Assembly (NCBI RefSeq): GCF_009223885.1
Contig: NZ_CP045144.1
Location: forward strand, 1 to 64,000
Length of the DNA: 64,000 bases
Direction of reading: 5' to 3'
Source: Ancylobacter sp. TS-1
GTDB taxonomy: Bacteria; Pseudomonadota; Alphaproteobacteria; Rhizobiales; Xanthobacteraceae
Part shown: positions 49,754 through 56,609 of the stretch, piece after piece
How positions within the stretch are numbered: the stretch's first letter is position 1
Layout of the letters: each line of letters starts with the position of its first letter
The notes under the pieces: generated by a model
What the model was told of the DNA's origin: nothing
Database searches by the model: none
What the model saw: the letters and a program-made list of their open reading frames with translations, nothing else
Program-made: the position numbers and the translations under genes

Positions 49754-50652
49754 GCGTCACCGATCCAGTCGAGAGCCACCGCGACGCGACCGCCGGTCGC
49801 CTTGGCGGCGTACATCAGCGTGTCGGCGCGGCCCAGCAGCGTGTCAGAATCGATCTGCTGCCGGGTGACGGCGACGCCGATGGCCGCCCCGATGGAAAGC
49901 CGGTGTCCCTCGGCCTCGATGGCCGCGCACAGGGCATCGGCGAAGGCCTGCATGGCCTCGAGGGTCGGAATGTCATCCTGCGAGAAGGTCGTGATCTTGG
50001 CGAACTCGTCGCCGCCGATCCTCGCCACGAGGTGCCGGGAACCGGCATGGCGGCGCAGCCGGTCGGCGAGCGTGCGCAGAACCGCGTCGCCCGCCGCGTG
50101 GCCGAAGCGGTCGTTGACCGTCTTGAAGCCGTTGAGGTCGATATAGGCGAGGCTGATGCCATCGCCCTCGGCGCGCTGGTCGAGGATGCTGCGCAGCCGG
50201 TGGTCGAACGCCGCCCGGTTGGGCAGGCCCGTCACCACGTCGGTATAGGCGGCTTCGAGGATGCGGCGCTCGAAGGCCTTGCGCTCGGAATTGTCGATGA
50301 TGATCTCGATGTCGAACTTCTGCCCCTCGATGGTGCGGCGCTGGGTGGAAATGAGCGTCGGCACGATGCGGCCGGAGGCGTGCCGCAGGTCGACCTCTTC
50401 CAGCTGGAACAGCCCGATCGTGTCCAGCGCCTCGATGCGCCGCAGCCGCTGCGGGTCGTCGAGCGCGCGGACCGTGTCGAGATACATCGGCTTGCCGTCG
50501 ATCTCTTCCCAGCGGCGGCCGATCAGGGCCAGATAGGCCGGATTCGCCATGATGTAGCGCGAGACGTGCTCTGCCGTCGAAATGCAGATGGCCACGGGCG
50601 AAAGCTCGAAGACGTCGACGAGCGCTTCATAGATCACGTGGCGCGAGATCAT
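49750..50652 (-). CDS. PAS-GGDEF diguanylate cyclase
   Basis: A 300-residue protein with an N-terminal PAS-type sensor (VAICISTAEHVSRYIMANPAYLALIGRRWEEIDGKPM) and a C-terminal GGDEF domain from about 135. The active-site motif is intact: RIGGDEFAKI. No RxxD inhibitory site is visible five residues upstream, so product inhibition may be absent. No membrane segments or EAL domain. It should make cyclic di-GMP in response to an unknown signal. Its stop overlaps the YcaQ-like gene start. Confidence 0.92.
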   Translation of the reverse strand: MISRHVIYEALVDVFELSPVAICISTAEHVSRYIMANPAYLALIGRRWEEIDGKPMYLDTVRALDDPQRLRRIEALDTIGLFQLEEVDLRHASGRIVPTLISTQRRTIEGQKFDIEIIIDNSERKAFERRILEAAYTDVVTGLPNRAAFDHRLRSILDQRAEGDGISLAYIDLNGFKTVNDRFGHAAGDAVLRTLADRLRRHAGSRHLVARIGGDEFAKITTFSQDDIPTLEAMQAFADALCAAIEAEGHRLSIGAAIGVAVTRQQIDSDTLLGRADTLMYAAKATGGRVAVALDWIGDA

Positions 50653-50738
50653 GGATTCTCACAGGAGCGGCAGGACGGACATCGTCCATCCAAGCCCTCG
50701 CCGACGCAAGCCCGTCCGCGCATCTGCCCACCGTCGGT

Positions 50739-51491
50739 TCAGCCCGGCGCGGTCTCCGGTGCCCACGGCACGAGGCGGGTGAGAGCCCGGTCGGCCAGCG
50801 TGAACAGAATCAGCGCGAGGGCGAGCAGCACCGCGAGCGCGGCGAACACCATGTCGGTCTGCATGCGGGCGTTGGAATAGATCATGAGGTAGCCGAGCCC
50901 GGCCGAGGCGCCGACCCATTCGCCCACCACGGCGCCGATCGGCGCGACGGCGGTGGCGACACGCAGGCCCGAGGCGAGCGCGGGCAGCGCCGCCGGGATG
51001 CGGATGAAGCGCAGCGTCGCCGCCGTGCCCGCCCCGCCGAGCCGGGCGAGATCGACCAGTCCCTGCTCGGTGCGTGCGAGCCCGTCATGGAAGGCGGAGG
51101 CGACCGGAAAGAAGATGATGAGGCTCGCCATCACGATCTTGGAGGACAGGCCGAAGCCGAACCAGATCACCAGAAGCGGGGCGATGGCGAAGACGGGCAG
51201 CGCCTGCGCGACGAGCAGCACCGGGCGCATGGCGCGGCGCATCAGCGGCGAGGACGCCATGGCGAGGGCGCAGCCGATGCCGAGCAGCGAGCCGCAGAGC
51301 AGGCCGAGCAGCATCTCGCCGAGCGTGATGGCGGCATTGCGGGCGAGAATGTCGGCATTATCCCAGGCCGTCACACCGATGCGAAGCGGCCCCGGCAGGA
51401 TGTAGGCTGGCAGGCCGAACAGGCGCACAATGGCCTCCCACAGGGCCAGTAGCACGAAGGTGATGGCGATCGTGCGCCCGGCGGCGGCCAT
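50739..51491 (-). CDS. ABC transporter permease (SsuC/ThiX-like)
   Basis: A 250-residue permease with about six helices. SLLGIGCALAMASSPLMRRAMRPVLLVAQALPVFAIAPLLVIWFGFGLSSKIVMASLIIFFPVASAFHDGL and the EAA loop DLARLGGAGTAATLRFIRIPAALPALASGLRVATAVAPIGAVVGEWVGA place it with the nitrate/sulfonate/taurine/thiamine-precursor permeases. The NMT1/THI5-like binding protein 2.6 kb downstream on the same strand suggests ThiX, but the gap holds two unrelated genes, so the pairing is inferred. The ATG at 51491 is chosen; upstream residues are unlike the family. Confidence 0.85.
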   Translation of the reverse strand: MAAAGRTIAITFVLLALWEAIVRLFGLPAYILPGPLRIGVTAWDNADILARNAAITLGEMLLGLLCGSLLGIGCALAMASSPLMRRAMRPVLLVAQALPVFAIAPLLVIWFGFGLSSKIVMASLIIFFPVASAFHDGLARTEQGLVDLARLGGAGTAATLRFIRIPAALPALASGLRVATAVAPIGAVVGEWVGASAGLGYLMIYSNARMQTDMVFAALAVLLALALILFTLADRALTRLVPWAPETAPG

Positions 51492-51590
51492 AAGGAAAAT
51501 CCCTGTATCGGTTTCAGCACCTATAGCGGCCGGGCGGTGGCTGCGCGAGTGTTGCCTGCGCCGCGCGGCAAGGGTGGCGCCCCGCAAGTC

Positions 51591-51604
51591 TTGACGCCTG
51601 TCAA
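51591..51604. promoter_or_regulatory. FixK/FNR-type box upstream of the universal stress protein gene
   Basis: TTGAC-GCCT-GTCAA, a perfect 5+4+5 palindrome of the FixK/FNR class (TTGAY-N4-RTCAA), 56 bp before the start codon. GAATAT at 51627-51632 lies where a -10 element would sit for an activated promoter. Confidence 0.7.
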
Positions 51605-51660
51605 AGCGACCACACTTGATTGGGAAGAATATCGCGAACGTCAGAAGTGGAGGAAGCCAA

Positions 51661-52500
51661 ATGATAAAGGACATTCTCGTCAGCCTTCGCGTAGGGGAAG
51701 GTGACGAAGATACGGCCGTCGACTATGCGGTTTCTGCCGCGGCGGCGCTCGGCGCCCAGCTCACCGGCGTGGCGGTGAGCTACCAGATCGACGTCCCGCC
51801 GGTGTATACCGAAGCCTTCTCGACCGATTTCATCGAGGCCCAGCGGGCCGAGAGCCAGCGTCTGGCGCAGCTTTCGGTGGAGCATTTCGGCGAGGCGTCG
51901 CGCTCGCTCGGCCTGACCGCCGAAGTCCGCCTGATCGACGGCACGCCCGGCGGCGCGGCCGAGCAGATCGGCACCATTGCGCGCCTGTTCGACCTGACCA
52001 TCGTCAACCAGGCCGATCCGGACAAGCTCGGCGCCGAGGAAGTGATCACCGAGGCGGTGCTGTTCGATTCCGGCCGGCCGGTGCTGGTGGTGCCGCGCAA
52101 GCAGCAGAAGCCCTTCTCCGCCAAGCGCATCCTTGTCGCCTGGGACGGCGGACGCGCCGCCGCCCGCGCGATCGCCGAGGCGCGCTCGCTGTTCGCCCAT
52201 GCCGATCTCGTCGAGGCGGTAGTGGTCGACAGCGGCAAGTCGAAGAAGGGCGGCGACCTTCCCGGCGCCGACCTCGCCCGCCATCTCGCCCGTCACGGCA
52301 AGTCGGTGGAACTGCGCCGGCTGGTGCTGGGCAGCGGCGAGGGAATCGTCGACGTGCTGCTGAAGGAGGTGGAGGCCCGCGATATCGATCTCGTGGTGCT
52401 CGGCGGCTACGGCCATTCGCGCCTGCGCGAATTCGTGCTGGGCGGCGTGACGCGCGACATTCTGGAGCGGACCACGGTTCCCCTGTTCCTCGCGCATTGA
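51661..52500 (+). CDS. Tandem universal stress protein
   Basis: A 279-residue protein with two UspA domains. The first begins IKDILVSLRVGEGDEDTAVDYAVSAAAALGAQLTGVAVSY; the second, from about 150, has KRILVAWDGGRAAARAIAEA and the ATP-binding-type ending VLGGYGHSRLREFVLGGVTRDILERTTVPLFLAH. GGAGGAAGCCAA precedes the ATG at 51661. A FixK-type box upstream suggests induction at low oxygen. Divergent from the permease gene and followed by a strong terminator. Confidence 0.92.
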   Translation: MIKDILVSLRVGEGDEDTAVDYAVSAAAALGAQLTGVAVSYQIDVPPVYTEAFSTDFIEAQRAESQRLAQLSVEHFGEASRSLGLTAEVRLIDGTPGGAAEQIGTIARLFDLTIVNQADPDKLGAEEVITEAVLFDSGRPVLVVPRKQQKPFSAKRILVAWDGGRAAARAIAEARSLFAHADLVEAVVVDSGKSKKGGDLPGADLARHLARHGKSVELRRLVLGSGEGIVDVLLKEVEARDIDLVVLGGYGHSRLREFVLGGVTRDILERTTVPLFLAH

Positions 52501-52527
52501 GGACGACGCCTTCGGCGTTACGATCCG

Positions 52528-52556
52528 GGCCCGGCGTCACGCGCCGGGCCTTTTTT
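52528..52556 (+). terminator. Rho-independent terminator after the universal stress protein gene
   Basis: GGCCCGGCG-TCACG-CGCCGGGCC followed by six T residues. Confidence 0.92.
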
Positions 52557-52619
52557 AATCAGGAGCGCCGGCGGAACGGCTTTTGGCCGCCGACCGGCGT
52601 CGGCAGGAGGAAGCCACCC

Positions 52620-53720
52620 ATGAAACGCGCTCTCGCCACCGCCTTCGCGCTGCTGGCCAGCGTCAACCTCGCGCTGGGCTGCACGGCGGTCGACATCGCC
52701 GCCGCCGACGGCAGCGTGCTCGCCGGACGCACCATGGAATGGGCGTTCGACATGAAATGGACGCTGGTGAACCAGCCGAAGGGCACGCAGCTCCAGCTCG
52801 CCGCCCCGAAGGCGACCGGCCTGCCGACGAACACCTTCGCCACCAAATACGCGGTGGTCGGCGTCAGCGCCGGCATCATTCCGGGCGTGACGCTGCTCGA
52901 CGGGCAGAATTCCGAAGGGCTCTCGATGAGCGCCAACTTCCTGCCGGGCTTCACCCAGTACCAGACGGTGACGAAGGCCGACACGCAGTACCAGTCGATC
53001 CTGACCTTCGGCTCGTGGGCGCTGGGCGGCTTCGCCAGTGTCGCGGAACTGCGCGCGGCGCTGCCGGCCATGAAGGTGTGGGCCGACGATTCGCTGCCCA
53101 CCGGCCCGACGCCGGCCACGCTGCACTTCGTCTTCGTCGACCGCAGCGGGGCGGGAATCGTGGTCGAATATGTCGGCGGCGCGCTGCGCGTCTACGACAA
53201 TGCCGCCCATGTGCTCACCAACGCGCCGACCTATGACTGGCATCTGACCAATCTGCGCAACTATCTCAGCCTCTCGAACCTCGCCGTGGCGAGCCGGCAG
53301 GTCGGGGCGGCCAATGTGACGGAGATCGGCCAGGGCGGCGGCCTCGTGGGCCTTCCCGGCGACTACACGCCGCCCTCGCGTTTCGTGCGCGCGGCGTTTC
53401 TGCGCCACTATGTGACGGCGCCGAAGGATATCGGCGAGGCGACGCAGGCGGTCGCCCATATCCTCAACAATGTCGATATCCCGCTCGGTGTCGCCGCCTT
53501 CCGCAATGCGGATGGCAGCTATGGGTCGGACTACACGCAATGGGTCGTGCTGAAGGACCTGACCAATAACCGCCTCACCATCGCGGACTACGCCCACCGC
53601 ACCGGCTTCCTGACCATCGAACTCGACGCGCTGTTCGCGCTCGACGCGCCGGCGGGCAAGCTGGTGAACGATCTGCCCTATCCGAAGGCGACGGCGGGCG
53701 CGGCGGTGCTGGCCCCCTGA
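52620..53720 (+). CDS. Secreted choloylglycine hydrolase-family (Ntn) amidase
   Basis: A 366-residue enzyme of the linear-amide C-N hydrolase family (penicillin V acylase, bile-salt hydrolase and acyl-homoserine-lactone acylase relatives). A signal peptide (RALATAFALLASVNLALG) ends directly before Cys21, which starts the mature sequence CTAVDIAAADGSVLAGRTMEWAFD. In this family the N-terminal Cys is the nucleophile, so export would expose it. GGQNSEGLSMSANFLPG-type strands follow (here DGQNSEGLSMSANFLPGF). GGAGGAAGCC precedes the ATG. The substrate is unknown. Confidence 0.88.
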   Translation: MKRALATAFALLASVNLALGCTAVDIAAADGSVLAGRTMEWAFDMKWTLVNQPKGTQLQLAAPKATGLPTNTFATKYAVVGVSAGIIPGVTLLDGQNSEGLSMSANFLPGFTQYQTVTKADTQYQSILTFGSWALGGFASVAELRAALPAMKVWADDSLPTGPTPATLHFVFVDRSGAGIVVEYVGGALRVYDNAAHVLTNAPTYDWHLTNLRNYLSLSNLAVASRQVGAANVTEIGQGGGLVGLPGDYTPPSRFVRAAFLRHYVTAPKDIGEATQAVAHILNNVDIPLGVAAFRNADGSYGSDYTQWVVLKDLTNNRLTIADYAHRTGFLTIELDALFALDAPAGKLVNDLPYPKATAGAAVLAP

Positions 53721-53819
53721 GCCGACTCCGGGTCGCCCGCTAGCTGGCCGCTGGCCGTCCGCTTGCATGGGCGGACGGCATCGACCGCGTGCGGGATCGA
53801 GGCCGGGAGGTTCGGAGCC

Positions 53820-53969
53820 ATGTCAGAGGAAGTGGTGCGGGCGTCGGATGCGTTCGCGATGAGCTATCTGCGCAAGCGCGGGGCGCGCCTGAGGGTGCGG
53901 CCCGATGTCTGGCGGGCGCTGAGCGCCGCCGGCGCTGACATGTCGCTCTACATGTGCGACACGCGCTGA
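53820..53969 (+). CDS. Small uncharacterised protein, 49 residues
   Basis: A short frame with a plausible Shine-Dalgarno (GGGAGGTTCGGAG) just before the ATG at 53820. The product is basic in the middle (SYLRKRGARLRVRPDVWRAL) and ends MSLYMCDTR. Nothing shows its function. It converges with the macro-like gene, 7 bp away. It may be a real small gene or a chance frame. Confidence 0.45.
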   Translation: MSEEVVRASDAFAMSYLRKRGARLRVRPDVWRALSAAGADMSLYMCDTR

Positions 53970-53976
53970 GGGCGGC

Positions 53977-54342
53977 TCACTCGCGGCCAAGCACGGCCTT
54001 GAACTCGTCCGGCAGCAGGACATTGGCCGGCGCCTCGCCGAACATCGGGGCGATCTGCTGGGGCGTGTAGCCGGCATGGCCGCAGCCGATGGGCGAGAGC
54101 TGGAAGGTAAGGTCCGCCCGCGCCGTCGCGAATTTCAGGAAGCGGCGCACATATTTCTCGATCTCGCCGAGGGGCAGCGTCTCGATGTTCCAGTCCTTGG
54201 TCGGGATGGCGAAGGCGGTGCCGGTCAGCCCGAAGCCGACGCCCCATTCGGCGCCGCGATTCTCATAGGCCCAGCGCGCCGCGCCGCCGCCATGGATGCC
54301 GGCGAGATTGGAGCCGAAGACAAAAACCGGGTTGCGTGCCAT
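53977..54342 (-). CDS. Macro-domain-like protein
   Basis: A 121-residue protein with the macro-like start VFVFGSNLAGIHGGGAARWAYENRGAEWGVGFGLTGTAFAIPTKDWNIETLP and later LSPIGCGHAGYTPQQIAPMF. The family (phage and bacterial hypothetical proteins, A1S_2505 type) resembles macrodomains that bind ADP-ribose or related nucleotides, but ligand binding is unproven. GGAGGAGCGGCG precedes the ATG. It stands alone, and the presence of relatives in phages hints at mobility. Confidence 0.75.
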   Translation of the reverse strand: MARNPVFVFGSNLAGIHGGGAARWAYENRGAEWGVGFGLTGTAFAIPTKDWNIETLPLGEIEKYVRRFLKFATARADLTFQLSPIGCGHAGYTPQQIAPMFGEAPANVLLPDEFKAVLGRE

Positions 54343-54436
54343 CGCCGCTCCTCCTTGGCCCTATCTCTGGCCAAAGCGCAGGGATCGGGTCAACCGGGAA
54401 ATGCATGCCGATGCGGAACGAGGGGTAGCGCGCCGC

Positions 54437-54739
54437 TCAGGGCGCCATGATTTCCGGCACGCCGCAATTGGGCGGGGCGCAGTCGGGCAGCTTGATCTGC
54501 GCGGCCTCTCCCTCCGGCGGCGGGCCGGGAAGCGGCACCAGCTCGCCCGTCAGCGGCGCCGGCGCGTCCGGCCCGAGATTGATATCCGGCGGCTGGGCGA
54601 GCGAGGAGCCCGCCGGGTTGGGCAGGATGCCCGAATCGGCCGGCGGAAGCGGATTGGTCTGCGCCAGTGCCGGGGAGCCGAGAGCGCCGATCACTGCAAG
54701 GCAGGCCAGAAGGCGGGTGGAGGCGGTCCGGTTCATCAT
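54437..54739 (-). CDS. Small secreted proline-rich protein
   Basis: A 100-residue protein with a clear signal peptide (RLLACLAVIGALGSPALAQ) and a Pro-rich mature part (LPPADSGILPNPAGSSLAQPPD, LVPLPGPPPEGEA) ending with a two-Cys segment, LPDCAPPNCGVPE. No family is recognised. It follows the TsdA-like cytochrome gene on the same strand after about 120 bp. Confidence 0.65.
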   Translation of the reverse strand: MMNRTASTRLLACLAVIGALGSPALAQTNPLPPADSGILPNPAGSSLAQPPDINLGPDAPAPLTGELVPLPGPPPEGEAAQIKLPDCAPPNCGVPEIMAP

Positions 54740-54859
54740 GGGCTCCCATCGGCATTCGTGCGCGAAGGGATGCTAGCAGCAGAGAGGGGCGCGAGGAAGA
54801 TTGCCCGCCCCCTCCTGCGCGGACCGGCCGGCCTTTTCGCAGGGGCGCCCGGGGGGCGA

Positions 54860-55894
54860 TCAGCGTGCGTTCGGGTTGGCGATCTCGCCGCGTTCGGCCT
54901 TCAGCCGGGCGATCTCGGCGCGAATGGGCGCGAAGGGACCGAAGCGGTGCTGCTCCGCCGGAGACCCGTCGGCATAAGGGCCATAGGGTGCGTCCACCGG
55001 CTTCAGCAGGAGATCGGGAAAGTCGCGGTCGAGGCCAGCCATGCGGGGACGCGGCTGCGCGCTGACGAAGGCGGCGACGTCCCACGCCTCCTCGGGCGAA
55101 AGAGTCGGCGCCACCCAGGAGGTTCCGTTCGGCATGTTGTCGTGCACGAAATTGGCGAGCGTGATCAGCCGCGCCATGCCGGCGCCGTCGTTGAAGCTGT
55201 CGGGCCCCCACAGGGGCGGCACCGCATAGCCCAATTGCGGCAGCGCCTCGTTGCGCCGCACGCCGAGGCCGTCGCGGCGGTGGCAGTCGGCGCAGTCGCG
55301 GGCGTAGAGCGGCGCGCCACGGGCCGGATCGGCGGCGCGGGCGAGTTCCGGCATCCGGCCGGCGCCTTCGCCGGCGATCGCCGCGTCGGCGGGAATGTTG
55401 GCGGACAGCACCTTGAGATAGGCCAGGATCGCCTGCATCGGCCGGGCGGTCTCGGGCATCGGCCGGCCGTCGAGGCTGCGCCGCATGCACTGGTTCACCC
55501 GGTCGAAGAGCGAGGCGGTCTCGCCGCTGCGGGTGCTGTAGGCGGGATAGTCGGCCGAGGCCGTCACCAGCGGCAGGCCGAACTTCTTCAGCCCGGCCTG
55601 GAGATGGCAACTCGCGCAGGCGAGGTTGTTGCCGGCGAAGCGGGCGGCGGGGTCGGCCACGGCCGGGCCGACATGGGCATAGGTCGCCTCAATGACCGAG
55701 CGGCCATAGCGGGCCAGCCGGCCGAATTCGTCGTCGGGCAGCGCGTCGAGGGCGGGAACGTCCCAGAGCACCACTTGTTGCGCGCGCGGGGGCGGAGCGG
55801 GCGCGTCGGATTGAGCGAGGGCCGCCGGCGCGCACATCGCCAGCGCAAGCGCCACCAGCACGGCGCGCACGGCGCCGGAACCTATTTCGACCAC
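54860..55894 (-). CDS. Dihaem c-type cytochrome, thiosulfate dehydrogenase (TsdA)-like
   Basis: A 344-residue periplasmic cytochrome with a signal peptide (VLVALALAMCAPAALAQ) and two haem motifs: CASCH at 93-97 and CADCH at 201-205. The pattern GNNLACASCHLQAGLKKFGLPLV, then NQCMRRSLDGRPMP with C136, then SFNDGAGMARLITLANFVHDNMPNG, matches TsdA, where a cysteine in this position is the unusual axial ligand of the first haem. It may oxidise thiosulfate to tetrathionate or act in the reverse direction. A 40-residue membrane-peptide gene overlaps its start. Confidence 0.78.
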   Translation of the reverse strand: MVEIGSGAVRAVLVALALAMCAPAALAQSDAPAPPPRAQQVVLWDVPALDALPDDEFGRLARYGRSVIEATYAHVGPAVADPAARFAGNNLACASCHLQAGLKKFGLPLVTASADYPAYSTRSGETASLFDRVNQCMRRSLDGRPMPETARPMQAILAYLKVLSANIPADAAIAGEGAGRMPELARAADPARGAPLYARDCADCHRRDGLGVRRNEALPQLGYAVPPLWGPDSFNDGAGMARLITLANFVHDNMPNGTSWVAPTLSPEEAWDVAAFVSAQPRPRMAGLDRDFPDLLLKPVDAPYGPYADGSPAEQHRFGPFAPIRAEIARLKAERGEIANPNAR

Positions 55895-56004
55895 GGCAGC
55901 AGCCCGGTCAGAACCTCGCCATTGCCGGAGACGAAGGCCCCGACGACCACGGCGACGACGCCGAGACCGATGACGTAAAGGGTGGAGCGCGTGCGGTCGG
56001 ACAT
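55882..56004 (-). CDS. 40-residue single-helix membrane protein
   Basis: MSDRTRSTLYVIGLGVVAVV starts a short protein with one strong membrane helix and the ending SGNGEVLTGLLPWSK. Its last 13 bp overlap the start of the TsdA-like cytochrome gene in another frame, so the two are translationally coupled. It could anchor or assist the cytochrome. The frame continues upstream through the tRNA gene, which is not coding; the ATG at 56004 is the sensible start. Confidence 0.6.
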   Translation of the reverse strand: MSDRTRSTLYVIGLGVVAVVVGAFVSGNGEVLTGLLPWSK

Positions 56005-56122
56005 GTCTGCAGCGTCGTGGCGCGAGGTCGGGGTGTCAAGATGTCGGGCGGCGACCTTGCCGGCGCCGCCGCGCGCCGCACCTTGCCGGAGCGGGCAGGC
56101 CGAGAGCGAACAAGGGAGATTC

Positions 56123-56199
56123 TGGTACAGCTGGGTGGGCTCGAACCACCGACCTCCGGTTCCACAGACCGGCGCTCTAACCAACTGAGCTACAGCTGC
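56123..56199 (-). tRNA. tRNA-His (GTG anticodon), CCA encoded
   Basis: A 77-nt tRNA. Acceptor GCAGCTG pairs with CAGCTGT (first pair G-U), D arm GCTCAGTTGGTTAGAGC, anticodon stem CCGGT/ACCGG with loop CTGTGGA, T arm GGTGG-TTCGAGC-CCACC, then A73 and CCA. The base before position 1 is C, so G-1 is not encoded, and the discriminator is A73 rather than C73; both are the known alphaproteobacterial exception. Confidence 0.97.
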
Positions 56200-56400
56200 G
56201 TGCCAGAACGGCGCGGAACCTACTTGGCCGGCCCGCGCTTTGCAAGACCGCCGCGGCGGCTTGCGCAACCCTTTGCCGAACCCCGTGGAAAAGCCGCGCG
56301 CCGTGCATTGCTGCGATCCTGTGGCATGCTTCCTGTATCATGCTTCCTGTATGACGAGACCGGAGCCGGAGTGCGGCCGGCAGGACAGTGGGGGGAGTGC

Positions 56401-56604
56401 ATGGGCGATCAGGGGGCGACCGACGCCGGGGCGGATCTCGGCGCGTTTCTCGATTCGGGGCTGCGCCTCGCCGGCCTGCCGCTGGAGGCCGAGCTTCGCC
56501 CACGCGTGCTGATGCATCTGGCGACCGCCCTGACGATGCTGGAGCTGGTCGCGGAATTCCCGCTCCCCGACGAGGCGGAACCCGCCCCGGTCTATGTTCC
56601 GTGA
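56401..56604 (+). CDS. AtzG-like small amidase partner (DUF4089)
   Basis: A 67-residue helical protein (LGAFLDSGLRLAGLPLEAELRPRVLMHLATALTMLELVAEFPLPDEAEPAPVY), the DUF4089/AtzG family. AtzG is a GatC-like subunit that binds the amidase AtzE. The gene sits directly before an AtzE-type amidase gene and its TGA overlaps a GTG that could start that gene, which strongly supports a two-subunit enzyme. GGGGGAG precedes the ATG. Confidence 0.88.
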   Translation: MGDQGATDAGADLGAFLDSGLRLAGLPLEAELRPRVLMHLATALTMLELVAEFPLPDEAEPAPVYVP

Positions 56605-56609
56605 GCGCC

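Noticed and set aside
56123..56199. tRNA-His as an integration site for a mobile element
   Set aside because: No integrase gene and no duplicated tRNA end is seen on either side.
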